Below the pieces are notes generated by a model. That model saw only the letters and a list, made by a program, of their open reading frames with translations. It was not told the DNA's origin and ran no database searches. From JAGFIY01 sp964499285 (GTDB taxonomy: Bacteria > Bacteroidota > Ignavibacteria > Ignavibacteriales > Melioribacteraceae), in assembly GCA_964499285.1 (NCBI GenBank), contig CAZCLA010000002.1, positions 103,964-167,963 on the forward strand: 64,000 nucleotides of DNA, given 5' to 3'. Positions within the stretch are counted from its first letter, which is position 1. Every line of letters begins with the position of its first letter. A program made the translations under genes and the position numbers. Positions 1-9,040 of the stretch are shown here, piece by piece.

Positions 1-840
1 CACGAAGATGCTATTACAATTCCTCGCTTTACAAAAAATGAGGTTGTCCAACATCTGCTTCTTTTGATATCATTTATTACGCTCGCAATAACAGGTTTTG
101 CGTTAAAGTATCCGACAAGCTGGTGGTCTGACGGACTTTATCAACTTGGAATGACAGAAACGGTTCGGCAGTGGATACATAGAATCTCGGCAATAATTAT
201 GACCATAACCAGTATTTATCACATTTTTTATCTCCTCGGAACAAAACGAGGAAGAGAAATACTCTTTGAGATGATTCCAAAACTTCGAGATCTAACGACC
301 GCAGTACAAAATGTAATGTATCACTTAGGTTTAAGAAAAGAAAAACCATTGTTCGATAAATATAATTACATAGAAAAAGCTGAATACTGGGCTTTAATAT
401 GGGGAACAATTGTTATGACTGCTACCGGCTTAGTGCTTTGGTTCCCAACTGTGGTTGGAGATTGGGCTCCGATCTGGTTTATAAAAGTAGCAGAAATAGT
501 TCACTTCTATGAAGCTATTCTTGCAAGTTTAGCTATATTAATTTGGCACTGGTTCTTTGTGATTTTCCATCCAAACGAATACCCGATGAGTTTCACTTGG
601 ATAGATGGAAAAATGGATCTGCATCATTACAGACATCACCACGAAAACCATTTCAGAAAAGTTTTACTTGAGCGAATGGAGTTTAAATCAGGTGAAAAAT
701 CTTGGGATGATTTAAGTCATTCAACCCAATTATTTTACAACACATTCAAAGAAAACGGTTTCGATTTAGATGAAATTCTTCAAGATGAACTTAATAATGA
801 TGAGGAGTTAAAATCCTGGCTTCAATCTAAAATGGCTTAG
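1..840 (+). CDS. Membrane cytochrome b subunit (cytochrome b561/PhsC-like), 5' truncated
   Basis: The frame is open from base 1 with no start, so this is the C-terminal 279 residues of a larger protein. About four membrane segments are visible. Histidines suited to bind two b hemes sit in the first (VVQH), second (WIHR and SIYHIF) and fourth (EIVHFYEA, IWHWFF) segments. A His-rich stretch (HHYRHHHENH) and an acidic tail follow the last helix. Such subunits pass electrons between the quinone pool and periplasmic cytochromes or reductases, so the missing upstream neighbour may be a multiheme cytochrome or an oxidoreductase. The exact family (thiosulfate-reductase-type versus other b561-like) cannot be settled from the fragment. 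Confidence 0.75.
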   Translation, partial: HEDAITIPRFTKNEVVQHLLLLISFITLAITGFALKYPTSWWSDGLYQLGMTETVRQWIHRISAIIMTITSIYHIFYLLGTKRGREILFEMIPKLRDLTTAVQNVMYHLGLRKEKPLFDKYNYIEKAEYWALIWGTIVMTATGLVLWFPTVVGDWAPIWFIKVAEIVHFYEAILASLAILIWHWFFVIFHPNEYPMSFTWIDGKMDLHHYRHHHENHFRKVLLERMEFKSGEKSWDDLSHSTQLFYNTFKENGFDLDEILQDELNNDEELKSWLQSKMA

Positions 841-862
841 ATTGAAATAAAAAGTTAAATAG

Positions 863-899
863 AAAACCCGGTTTTAGAGTTTCTTAAATCGGGTTTTTT
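863..899. terminator. Stem-loop terminator between convergent genes
   Basis: Bases 864-874 pair with 886-896 in an 11-bp stem with one G-U pair. The loop is about 11 bases and the stem is followed by a T run on the plus strand. It lies between the end of the cytochrome b gene and the 3' end of the minus-strand DUF5916 gene, and A/T-rich flanks on both sides would let it serve both. Confidence 0.8.
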
Positions 900-935
900 A
901 TTTGATAGTAATTGATTAGTTAACAAACAGATTAA

Positions 936-3113
936 TTATAAGTAATATAGGTACTTAATTTTTAATACTGCTGCTCGACTAGTTACATGCATTCGATTTG
1001 GCAGAGTATTCCCCATAGAATCAAATTCGGGCGATCTATCGTGATATTCGTTAACAGCAAAGTAAATCCAGCTTTTCGGTAAAAAGTTATATGCAAAAAA
1101 GAATCCGAAAATAATTCTTTCCATTCTATCGGTTGATCTTACGAATACGTTATCAACATACATCTTAATATTCAAATCATTTACGGGAGTAAACGAGAAG
1201 AATGGTCTAGCATTATAAACAATGTCTTCAATATTTCCATCCGGATTTCCTTCAATATAAGTATCAAACGATGTTCCCAGCGAAAAAGTGCTAAGCGCGT
1301 TCCAACTTATTGAACTTCCAACCCATGAATAAAATGCGAGATAATTTCTTGAAAAATTATAAGTTCGCTGATATCCGCCATATAAATTTGCGCTCCACTT
1401 TGCACTTGTATTATACCAGGAACTTAATGTTACCGATAAAGAGTTATACTCGACACCATTATCTCTGGATTTACCCATATCCGAATTTATTTCAAATCCC
1501 CATCCATCACGAAAGTTAAAGTTTATTCCTACAAGACCACCGTAATCCGTAAATAGATCATTATGTTCGTAATATGCGTAACCTCCGCCGTAAATCATCA
1601 TCTGCCGGACGTAACCATCTTGAAAATACCAGCGAGGACCGGTTATGCCGGTAACATAAGCGGTCCCTTTCCACGGCACAAAACCAAGCTGATCTATATC
1701 AAATTTGTTTCCAATAAATCTACCCCGAAAAAGATTTGCCCAGTTCTCCCCAAAATTTACGAATCCAATTGAAGATGCAAAATCCCCTTCATTGTTCTTG
1801 AACGAACGTGCAAACTGATATGAAAGCTGCCAATTGTCTGTTCTTAATGCGCCATCAATATCAAGTACTCCATAAGTGTTTCCTTCTTCGAATTTTCCTA
1901 CGTAAAGCATTCCGATTGAGGAGTTTTCAAATATTTGTTTCTTAACTCGAGCAGATGCAAAAAAGGCTTCCTTTTCTGTTTTTTTCTCACCGTCAAATTG
2001 ATAATCGGTTTCTCCGGTCATTGCCATAAAACCGCCATATTCCCAATCATTGAACCTTCCAAAGGCACGAGTTCCAACAAGCAGGGGAACTTCCTTTCCA
2101 TCCGGTAATTTTTTGCCAATTCTTCTTGAGTAAAACAATTCAAGCGGAGAATAAAATCCGGTATTTCTTTCCCGTCCCGAAGGATTAAATACTTCCTGTC
2201 CCTCGATAAAGAAAGGTCTCCTCTCCGAAAAATATGATTCGTATCTAGAGATATTAAAATCAAACGGATCTGCTTCAATTTGTGCAAAATCAGGATTACC
2301 GGTTAATTGAAATGTAAGAGCCTGCGAAGGATTATAAAAAATATCGATTCCGGCTTGTGGTTCAATCTTATATTTATCGTTATCCAGTCGTTCGGCTTTG
2401 ATAAGACCAACGGGGTAAAACTCCAAATTAAGTCCGCTTATTGTCGGCTGAAAATTATCGAATATTAATCTCCCAAATTTAGAAATACGCTGCCCTTGAT
2501 TTTCTTCGTATTCGCACCAATAGATATCCTCATTATTATTCGGTATCCAACGATCGAAATCCAAGCCCCATTCTGTTAAACTTTGATCATATTGAATCGA
2601 TTTGTATGGAATTTCCATTTCAATAATATATCCCCAAGCATATTGTTTTGAGTCGGCGAACCAAATTCCATCCCAATTATAATCACGGTTGCGAGCATCG
2701 TCCAAAAGTCTGGCATCTATCCGTGTTCCGGAAGCAGCAACACCGAACTTGTAAGCTGATCTTTTATCCCCAAATGTGTCAATCATTAACGAAACTATAT
2801 CACCTCCGGAATCGTCAAGTGTGCCAGTCTGGTACTCTGCAGAGCCTGAATTATCATAACATATCATCAAACAGTATAATGAAGTTTCATTCGAGAGAAG
2901 TTTTGCAACGGTTTGTTCCGTAGGTGAATTTCCATGAAAAGGAAGGAACTGCACAAAATCTTTAACCGAATCGGCGACAGACCATGTGTCATCTATTATA
3001 CCGTCTATTTCAATATCTCCGGATATCTTTTTTAGTTTCAGTGTTTTGGTTTCTTGACTGAAAAAAGTGGTGAAAGAAATAATAAAAAGAAAAAGTGCTT
3101 TTAGAATATTCAT
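936..3113 (-). CDS. DUF5916 outer-membrane protein with N-terminal CBM9-like domain
   Basis: A signal peptide (MNILKALFLFIISF...) precedes a carbohydrate-binding-family-9-like beta-sandwich (about residues 25-220, with 'ISGDIEIDGIIDDTWSVAD'). The remainder is rich in alternating aromatic and polar strands typical of an outer-membrane barrel, with the SERRPFFIEG segment characteristic of DUF5916 proteins. Length (about 725 residues) is normal for the family. The substrate is unknown; proteins of this type are usually annotated as carbohydrate-binding or hypothetical and often occur near secreted peptidases. I chose the ATG at 3113 because a TTG four codons upstream (3125) would put charged residues in front of an otherwise clean signal peptide. 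The neighbour on the other strand is a secreted subtilase, divergently transcribed across about 156 bp. Confidence 0.8.
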   Translation of the reverse strand: MNILKALFLFIISFTTFFSQETKTLKLKKISGDIEIDGIIDDTWSVADSVKDFVQFLPFHGNSPTEQTVAKLLSNETSLYCLMICYDNSGSAEYQTGTLDDSGGDIVSLMIDTFGDKRSAYKFGVAASGTRIDARLLDDARNRDYNWDGIWFADSKQYAWGYIIEMEIPYKSIQYDQSLTEWGLDFDRWIPNNNEDIYWCEYEENQGQRISKFGRLIFDNFQPTISGLNLEFYPVGLIKAERLDNDKYKIEPQAGIDIFYNPSQALTFQLTGNPDFAQIEADPFDFNISRYESYFSERRPFFIEGQEVFNPSGRERNTGFYSPLELFYSRRIGKKLPDGKEVPLLVGTRAFGRFNDWEYGGFMAMTGETDYQFDGEKKTEKEAFFASARVKKQIFENSSIGMLYVGKFEEGNTYGVLDIDGALRTDNWQLSYQFARSFKNNEGDFASSIGFVNFGENWANLFRGRFIGNKFDIDQLGFVPWKGTAYVTGITGPRWYFQDGYVRQMMIYGGGYAYYEHNDLFTDYGGLVGINFNFRDGWGFEINSDMGKSRDNGVEYNSLSVTLSSWYNTSAKWSANLYGGYQRTYNFSRNYLAFYSWVGSSISWNALSTFSLGTSFDTYIEGNPDGNIEDIVYNARPFFSFTPVNDLNIKMYVDNVFVRSTDRMERIIFGFFFAYNFLPKSWIYFAVNEYHDRSPEFDSMGNTLPNRMHVTSRAAVLKIKYLYYL

Positions 3114-3269
3114 GTTTCTGACCAATTTGCTTTAACTTACTCGTTAGTTAGACGAAAGCAAACTTGGAAATGTTACTCGTTCTCGAAGAAAATCTTAAAT
3201 AATAGTCCATTTTATTTTAATAATTGTTAGATTGATATCATCCAAAAACAAAATCTAAAACAGAGTCCG

Positions 3270-6200
3270 ATGAAAAAAATAGTATTACTCCTTTCAGTAT
3301 TTGCAATTACATTATCAGCCCAATCAACGAAGAAATTAACAAATAATATCTCACAAGAATTTTCGTCAAATAATAATGCTGTTCTGGCGTGGATCTATTT
3401 CACCGATAAAGGAAACGATGCAGAATACTACTTGTCGAACCCCGAATTATTTTTAAGTGAAAGAGCAATTAAGCGAAGATTGAAAACGAACGAAAAATCT
3501 AATCCGGTTGATTTAACAGATGTTCCGCTAAGCAGCAATTATTTAGCTGTTTTAGAACAAAAAGGAATAAAAATAAAGCAAAAATCGAAGTGGTTTAATG
3601 CGGTCACTTCATATCTAACGCAAGAGCAGGCAATTGATCTGGCACAATTATCTTTTGTAAAAAAAATTGATCTGGTAAAGAAATTCAAAACAAAACCGTT
3701 GCCTGAAGAAGATGGAAAGATAATACTTCCTCCAATGCAAAAACAGATAACATCTTTGGATTACGGTGCTTCCTTTACTCAGTTAAATCAAATGAACGTA
3801 CCTCCTTTGCATGATGAAGGATTGAGCGGTGCTGGTGTTTTAGTTTGTTTGATGGATGCCGGATTTAACTTGCTAGCTCATGAGACTTTCGATCAAATGA
3901 CAATTATTGACACTTGGGATTTTGTAAACGGTGACCCGGATGTTGGGGATGGTTCAGATATGGGCACAGGTTCTCACGGAACTCAAACCCTATCGACAAT
4001 TGGCGGATACTCGCCGGGTAATTTAATTGGTCCGGCTTACGGAGCAGATTATCTTCTTGCAAAAACCGAAAACACTGACAGCGAAACACCTGTTGAAGAA
4101 GATAATTGGATAGCTGCCTTGGAATGGGCTGATGCCTACGGGGTTGATGTTACATCCACTTCGCTTGGTTACATAACTTTCGATTCACCTTACCCGGATT
4201 ATACTTGGGAAGATATGGACGGAAACACCGCAACCATTACAATTGCAGCCGATCTCGCAGTGAAAAAAGGAATTGTGGTTGTCAACTCTGCCGGAAACGA
4301 GGGTTATAATTCAACTCATAATACTCTTGGTGCACCAGCTGACGGCGACAGTGTACTAGCAATCGGAGCAGTCACTTCAAGCGGTTCGCGTTCAAGTTTT
4401 AGCAGCGTAGGCAATACAGTAGACGGAAGAATAAAACCGGATTTAATGGCTATGGGTTCAAGCGTTACTGTGGCTTCTTCATTTAGTACTACCGGTTACA
4501 CAACAGCTAGTGGAACCTCATTCAGTTGTCCATTAGCTGCCGGAGTTGTTGCACTATTATTGGAATATAATCCAAACCTGACTGCGATACAATTAAACGA
4601 TTTACTAAGATCGACCGCATCGAATGCTGCAACACCCAACCGAGAATTCGGCTGGGGAATTATCAACGCACTCGAAGCAAAAAATAATGCTATAACACCG
4701 GATTCGACACCGCCAGATAAAATAACAGACTTAGCAGTTTCAAATATCACTTCAAATTCAATTTCAATTCAGTGGACTGTTCCAAATGATACCACAATAG
4801 GCGGAGTAAAACATTTCGATATACGTTATTCAAATTCTCCAATTACTTCAGAAGTAACATTCGAAAATGCCATTCAAATTCCGTATAATGATGAGCCGGG
4901 ACAAGCTGGTTCAGTTGAATCTGTTATGTTAGATGGACAGCCTTTCAGCACGCAGTATTATTTTGCCGTTAAATCCGCAGATTATTTTATGAACTGGTCT
5001 CAAATGTCAAACGTTGCTCAAGGTCAAACATACCAGGCACCGGATATTTCAGTGACTCCGAGTTCAGTTTCCAAAACTCTTCCTCCTAATGATACTCAAG
5101 TTGCACAAATTCAAATTTCTAACACTACAGGTTCACCTTCTACCTTAGATTATCAGGTTGCCCTTAAAAATAACACATTCCCCGAAGGCTCGATTTTTAT
5201 TATTCCGTTGCCGGTCAAATCTGAAAAGAGATTTGAAAAATCTTTTTCAAAAGATAAAAATGCGAATGATATCGAAATGCGTGGACAAAGCATTCAAGGT
5301 TCCGGTGGACCAGATGACTACGGATACGAATGGATTGACAGCGATTCGCCTGAAGGACCGGATTATATTTGGAACGATATTGCATCAACAGGAACGGAGA
5401 TTACCAATTGGATACAATCGACTGCAGCTTACAGTTCCGACGACGAAGGATATGCCGGACCGATAAACCTAAATTTTAGTTTTAAGTATTACGGTCAAAC
5501 AAAAACCAAAGTTTACGTTTCCACAAATGGATTTTTAAGTTTTTCCCCTGTAACAGAAGCGGCCTTTTCAAACCGAGAGATACCTAATCCTAACACTCCA
5601 AATGATCTTATAGCAGGCTTCTGGGATGATTTAATAAACACATCTGGGGGAAAAGTTTACTACAAAACAGAACAGAACAAACTCATCATCCAGTACACAA
5701 ATTGGGAGCCTTACAGTGGAACCGGAAGTTTTACATTTCAATATGTTATTGCAGCAAACGGTTCGATTACTGTTTACTACAAAACCATGAACGGCACGCT
5801 TAACAGCTGCACTGTTGGAATAGAAAATGGAAACGGGGATGATGGTCTTCAAGTTGCCTACAATTCAATCTATCTAAAGAACAATTTCGCTTTAAAATTT
5901 CACACGGATCCGGAATGGCTTGGGTTAAACAACACATCCGGAAGAATCTACAACAACAATTCCACTTTACTGCAATTAACTATGATTTCTGCTGATTATC
6001 CGGAAGGTATTTACAGCATGGATGTCGAAATTTCCTCAAATGATCCGGATGAAAATCCGCTGACGGTTCCCGTTCAAATGATTATAGACGGAAGTGTACC
6101 TGTCGAGCTATCTGATTTCAGCATCGACATAAACGAGAACAATGTTCTAATAAAATGGAAAACTATAACAGAAACTAACAACCTAGGTTTTTCAATCGAA

Positions 6201-6656
6201 AGAAGGACAAACTCTTTGGATTGGAATGAGATTATTTTCATTGATGGAAAGGGCAATTCAAGCGAGCTGGCTGAATATACATACATGGACAAAAATCTTG
6301 AAATTGGGAAATATTCTTATAGATTGAAACAAATTGATCTTGATGGATCGTTCACCTACTCAAAAGTGATTGAAGCCGAAATTACTGCACCGGAAAAATT
6401 TGAACTATATCAAAATTACCCTAATCCTTTCAATCCAAATTCGCAAATTAAATTTACGATCCCTGAAGAAGCAGATGTAAAAATTAATCTGTATGATATT
6501 ACAGGTAGATTGGTAAAAAATATTGTGAATCAAAAATTAGTTCCGGGTATTCATTATTTGGAAATCGACGGGACTAATCTTGCAAGCGGAGTTTATATTG
6601 TAAGCATGCGAACCGAAAAATTTGTAAAGCAAATTAAAGTTAATCTTATCAAATAA
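3270..6656 (+). CDS. Secreted S8 subtilisin-like serine peptidase with FN3 and type IX sorting domains
   Basis: The 1128-residue protein has a signal peptide (1-18), then an S8 catalytic domain with the full triad visible: Asp196 (LMDAGF), His236 (GSHGTQ) and Ser417 (SGTSFSCP), plus the oxyanion Asn in NSAGNEG. A fibronectin type III domain follows (about 480-588). Next is a beta-rich segment of about 350 residues. The C-terminal sorting domain (about 1044-1128) opens with YQNYPNPFNP and contains the usual 'YDITGRLV' and 'LASGVYIV' strands. Type IX sorting domains direct export across the outer membrane and surface attachment or release, so the enzyme probably degrades extracellular protein. 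It is followed 12 bp later by an alpha/beta hydrolase. Confidence 0.93.
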   Translation: MKKIVLLLSVFAITLSAQSTKKLTNNISQEFSSNNNAVLAWIYFTDKGNDAEYYLSNPELFLSERAIKRRLKTNEKSNPVDLTDVPLSSNYLAVLEQKGIKIKQKSKWFNAVTSYLTQEQAIDLAQLSFVKKIDLVKKFKTKPLPEEDGKIILPPMQKQITSLDYGASFTQLNQMNVPPLHDEGLSGAGVLVCLMDAGFNLLAHETFDQMTIIDTWDFVNGDPDVGDGSDMGTGSHGTQTLSTIGGYSPGNLIGPAYGADYLLAKTENTDSETPVEEDNWIAALEWADAYGVDVTSTSLGYITFDSPYPDYTWEDMDGNTATITIAADLAVKKGIVVVNSAGNEGYNSTHNTLGAPADGDSVLAIGAVTSSGSRSSFSSVGNTVDGRIKPDLMAMGSSVTVASSFSTTGYTTASGTSFSCPLAAGVVALLLEYNPNLTAIQLNDLLRSTASNAATPNREFGWGIINALEAKNNAITPDSTPPDKITDLAVSNITSNSISIQWTVPNDTTIGGVKHFDIRYSNSPITSEVTFENAIQIPYNDEPGQAGSVESVMLDGQPFSTQYYFAVKSADYFMNWSQMSNVAQGQTYQAPDISVTPSSVSKTLPPNDTQVAQIQISNTTGSPSTLDYQVALKNNTFPEGSIFIIPLPVKSEKRFEKSFSKDKNANDIEMRGQSIQGSGGPDDYGYEWIDSDSPEGPDYIWNDIASTGTEITNWIQSTAAYSSDDEGYAGPINLNFSFKYYGQTKTKVYVSTNGFLSFSPVTEAAFSNREIPNPNTPNDLIAGFWDDLINTSGGKVYYKTEQNKLIIQYTNWEPYSGTGSFTFQYVIAANGSITVYYKTMNGTLNSCTVGIENGNGDDGLQVAYNSIYLKNNFALKFHTDPEWLGLNNTSGRIYNNNSTLLQLTMISADYPEGIYSMDVEISSNDPDENPLTVPVQMIIDGSVPVELSDFSIDINENNVLIKWKTITETNNLGFSIERRTNSLDWNEIIFIDGKGNSSELAEYTYMDKNLEIGKYSYRLKQIDLDGSFTYSKVIEAEITAPEKFELYQNYPNPFNPNSQIKFTIPEEADVKINLYDITGRLVKNIVNQKLVPGIHYLEIDGTNLASGVYIVSMRTEKFVKQIKVNLIK

Positions 6657-6668
6657 AAACGGACTAAA

Positions 6669-7460
6669 ATGAACAGAAAAATTAATAGTCTTTCAGTCAA
6701 TCTATTCGGAAGCAATAAAAATCAGCCATTAATTTTTATTCATGGCTTCCCATTCGATCACACATTGTGGGAGAAGCAAATAAATTATTTTGAAAAAAAA
6801 TATTTCTGTATTGCATATGACGTAAGAGGTTTGGGAAAAAGTTATGTGGGAGACGGTCAATACACAATGGAAGCATACGTAAACGATCTTTATTCTATAA
6901 TTGATGAATTGAAGTTGAATAAACCGGTTTTAATTGGTCATTCGATGGGAGGTTACATTACACTGCGCGCGCTTGAACAGCAAAGAATTGAATTTTCGGG
7001 TGCAGTTCTATGTAATACAAAAGCGGAGGCTGACAGTGACGTCGCAAAATTGAATCGTGCCGAGAAGATTGACTTAATAAACACCAAAGGAATCAAAGAT
7101 TTTATTGTTGATTTTGTCCCTCCTTGTTTTGCTCCGGAAACCGAAAAGGAACAACCCAAAGTTTACAAAGCAATTTTTTCAAAAGCTTTGACTAATAATC
7201 CGGTCGGAGTAAAAGGCGCTCTTATAGCAATGTTGAGTCGAACATCTACTGATGAATTTATTTCGAGGACTAAACTTCCGGTACTACTTATCGCCGGAGC
7301 ATTCGATAAACTTATGCATCCGGTTGTGCTGAGAAAAATGTCCGAGAAAATTAAAAACAGTACTTTCTCTATTGCCCCTCGCGCCGGACACATGGCCCCG
7401 GCTGAGAACACGGATTTTGTCAATGAAATGATGGAAGGATTTTTAAACGGATTGAAATAA
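6669..7460 (+). CDS. Alpha/beta-fold hydrolase
   Basis: The protein has 263 residues, usual for the family, with no signal peptide and so probably cytoplasmic. The HGFPFD oxyanion loop lies near residue 25, the nucleophile elbow GHSMGG puts the catalytic Ser at 92, and the late histidine is in RAGHMAP. An acid residue in the GAFDKL strand would complete the triad. Close relatives are annotated as 3-oxoadipate enol-lactonase-like or general esterases, but substrate cannot be predicted. It starts 12 bp after the subtilase and may be co-transcribed with it. Confidence 0.88.
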   Translation: MNRKINSLSVNLFGSNKNQPLIFIHGFPFDHTLWEKQINYFEKKYFCIAYDVRGLGKSYVGDGQYTMEAYVNDLYSIIDELKLNKPVLIGHSMGGYITLRALEQQRIEFSGAVLCNTKAEADSDVAKLNRAEKIDLINTKGIKDFIVDFVPPCFAPETEKEQPKVYKAIFSKALTNNPVGVKGALIAMLSRTSTDEFISRTKLPVLLIAGAFDKLMHPVVLRKMSEKIKNSTFSIAPRAGHMAPAENTDFVNEMMEGFLNGLK

Positions 7461-7462
7461 TA

Positions 7463-7921
7463 TTAATAAAAGTTCACCTCATGTGAGATGTATTTTCCTT
7501 TATCATAAATAAATTTTGCGCTGAAAAATTTTTCTTCGAACAACCAGGGGATAAAATACTTATCACCTTCCCATAAATTTATCTCTGTTAATTTTTCATT
7601 GGGGATCCACTCAAGTTCTCCTTCCGGTGAATCAATCAGCTCACCCTCAAACTTATCGATAACAAAAAGAAAAACATGCCAATCGTCTTCTGCGTCGAAT
7701 AAAGGAAACGTTATGAATCCTTTCATTTTTAAACTTAATGTACTCAATCCAGCTTCTTCTTTAACCTCTCTTACGGCACAATCTTCCGGCGATTCTCCGA
7801 GTTCGAATTTTCCGCCTAATCCGTTCCACTTACCTTCATGATAGTCGTTCTCTTTTTTATTTCTGTATAACATTAATGTGTGATTATTGTTCTGAACATA
7901 ACATAGTGTTGCTAATTTCAT
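7463..7921 (-). CDS. Nudix hydrolase, MutT/8-oxo-dGTP diphosphatase type
   Basis: This is a 152-residue protein with a complete Nudix box. It starts GKFELGE near residue 37, continues with SPEDCAV and ends REVKEEAGL, fitting G-x5-E-x7-REUxEExGU. The N-terminal 'MKLATLCYVQNNNHTLMLYR' and the GGKFELGES signature resemble the 8-oxo-dGTP diphosphatase subgroup, which cleans oxidised nucleotides or hydrolyses related pyrophosphates. It converges on the alpha/beta hydrolase with only 2 bp between stop codons. The next minus-strand gene, hldD, lies upstream of it and could be in the same transcript. Confidence 0.9.
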   Translation of the reverse strand: MKLATLCYVQNNNHTLMLYRNKKENDYHEGKWNGLGGKFELGESPEDCAVREVKEEAGLSTLSLKMKGFITFPLFDAEDDWHVFLFVIDKFEGELIDSPEGELEWIPNEKLTEINLWEGDKYFIPWLFEEKFFSAKFIYDKGKYISHEVNFY

Positions 7922-7967
7922 AGTGAAACCGTGAATTGATTTAAATAAAAATTTTGCGATTAATTTT

Positions 7968-8939
7968 TTACCACTTGAGATAAACGTTTTTCATCAAATA
8001 ATTTTGTATATAATCTTTTATCCCTTCCTCAAGTGAAGTGATTGTCTTTCCATAACCAGCTTCTTTCAATTTCTTTAGATCGGCTTGTGTGAAGTATTGA
8101 TACTTATCTCTGATATCTTCGGGCATCTCCATATAACGAATTTTCACCGGTACTTCTATGGCAGTAAAAACAGCAGTTACCAAATCATTCCATGTCCTTG
8201 CCTTACCCGTTCCAATATTGAACAATCCGCTTACTTCTCTGTTTTCTAAGAAGAAGAGAGTCATATCAACCGCATCCTTTACATATATGAAATCCCTCAT
8301 TTGTTCGCCGTCTTTATATTCATTGTTGTACGATTTAAACAAGTTCACGTAGCCTGTACTTTTAATTTGCCCGAATGCTTTATGGACAACGCTTCGCATA
8401 TCGTCCTTATGATATTCGTTGGGTCCATAAACATTAAAGTACTTTAAGCCGGCAGCATTTTTGATATATCCATTTTTAATCATCCATAAATCAAAAAGCT
8501 GTTTTGAATATCCGTACATATTCAAAGGTCTTAATAAATCAATATCATTTAAATCGCTATACCCGTTTGAACCGTCTCCGTATGTTGCCGCGGATGAAGC
8601 ATAGATAAATCTTATTTCCCTCCATGCTGCAAATTTTGCAAGTTCAACGCTATATTGGAAATTGTTGTGGATTAAATAATCGGCATCTTTCTCCGTTGTT
8701 GAAGAGCATGCCCCAAGATGGAAAATGGCTTCGGGTTCATAAGGTAAAGTCTCATTTACAATCATCTCATAAAAATCATCTTTATAAATGAAGTCAATAA
8801 ACTTAAGTCCGTTAAGATTCTTCCACTTTTCACCAGTTCCCAATCTATCCACAATAATAATTTCATCAATTCCTTTTTCGTTAAGACCCGCAACAAGATT
8901 ACTCCCAATAAATCCTGCCCCGCCAGTTACTACTATCAT
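7968..8939 (-). CDS. hldD: ADP-L-glycero-D-manno-heptose 6-epimerase
   Basis: HldD interconverts ADP-D-glycero- and ADP-L-glycero-D-manno-heptose, the last step in making the heptose donor for the LPS inner core. It is an extended short-chain dehydrogenase with the NADP-binding motif TGGAGFIGSN at residues 5-14. The catalytic YGYSK (Tyr-x3-Lys) and SSAATYG are present, and the family-specific 'KYFNVYGPNEYHK...DMRS' segment is clear. Length 323 is standard. An AGAGG-like ribosome site precedes the ATG. Heptose synthesis fits the heptosyltransferase-like GT9 gene at 24.1 kb and implies an LPS-bearing outer membrane. Confidence 0.93.
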   Translation of the reverse strand: MIVVTGGAGFIGSNLVAGLNEKGIDEIIIVDRLGTGEKWKNLNGLKFIDFIYKDDFYEMIVNETLPYEPEAIFHLGACSSTTEKDADYLIHNNFQYSVELAKFAAWREIRFIYASSAATYGDGSNGYSDLNDIDLLRPLNMYGYSKQLFDLWMIKNGYIKNAAGLKYFNVYGPNEYHKDDMRSVVHKAFGQIKSTGYVNLFKSYNNEYKDGEQMRDFIYVKDAVDMTLFFLENREVSGLFNIGTGKARTWNDLVTAVFTAIEVPVKIRYMEMPEDIRDKYQYFTQADLKKLKEAGYGKTITSLEEGIKDYIQNYLMKNVYLKW

Positions 8940-9040
8940 ATAACCTCTTAAGCTGTAAATTTTATATCAAAACTAATTTAACTATATTAGCCAACATTAA
9001 CAAAGCAACAATAGTTCATAAAATTTCAGAAAGTTTAATC

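Noticed and set aside
211..216. GAFTDA loop (residues 211-216 of the 48982-50310 protein) as evidence that the activator is inactive on sigma-54
   Set aside because: This variant occurs in other sigma-54 activators, and a strong -24/-12 promoter next to the gene argues for function. Coordinates here are residue numbers within that protein.
3137..3181. Direct repeat TTACTCGTT (3137-3145 and 3173-3181) between the DUF5916 and subtilase genes
   Set aside because: Nine bases repeated once in AT-rich DNA, with no regulator nearby and no symmetry, is too weak to call an operator.
8940..9040. Cobalamin or SAM riboswitch upstream of metH
   Set aside because: Only 101 bp are available, and I see no conserved B12-box or SAM-box-like elements.
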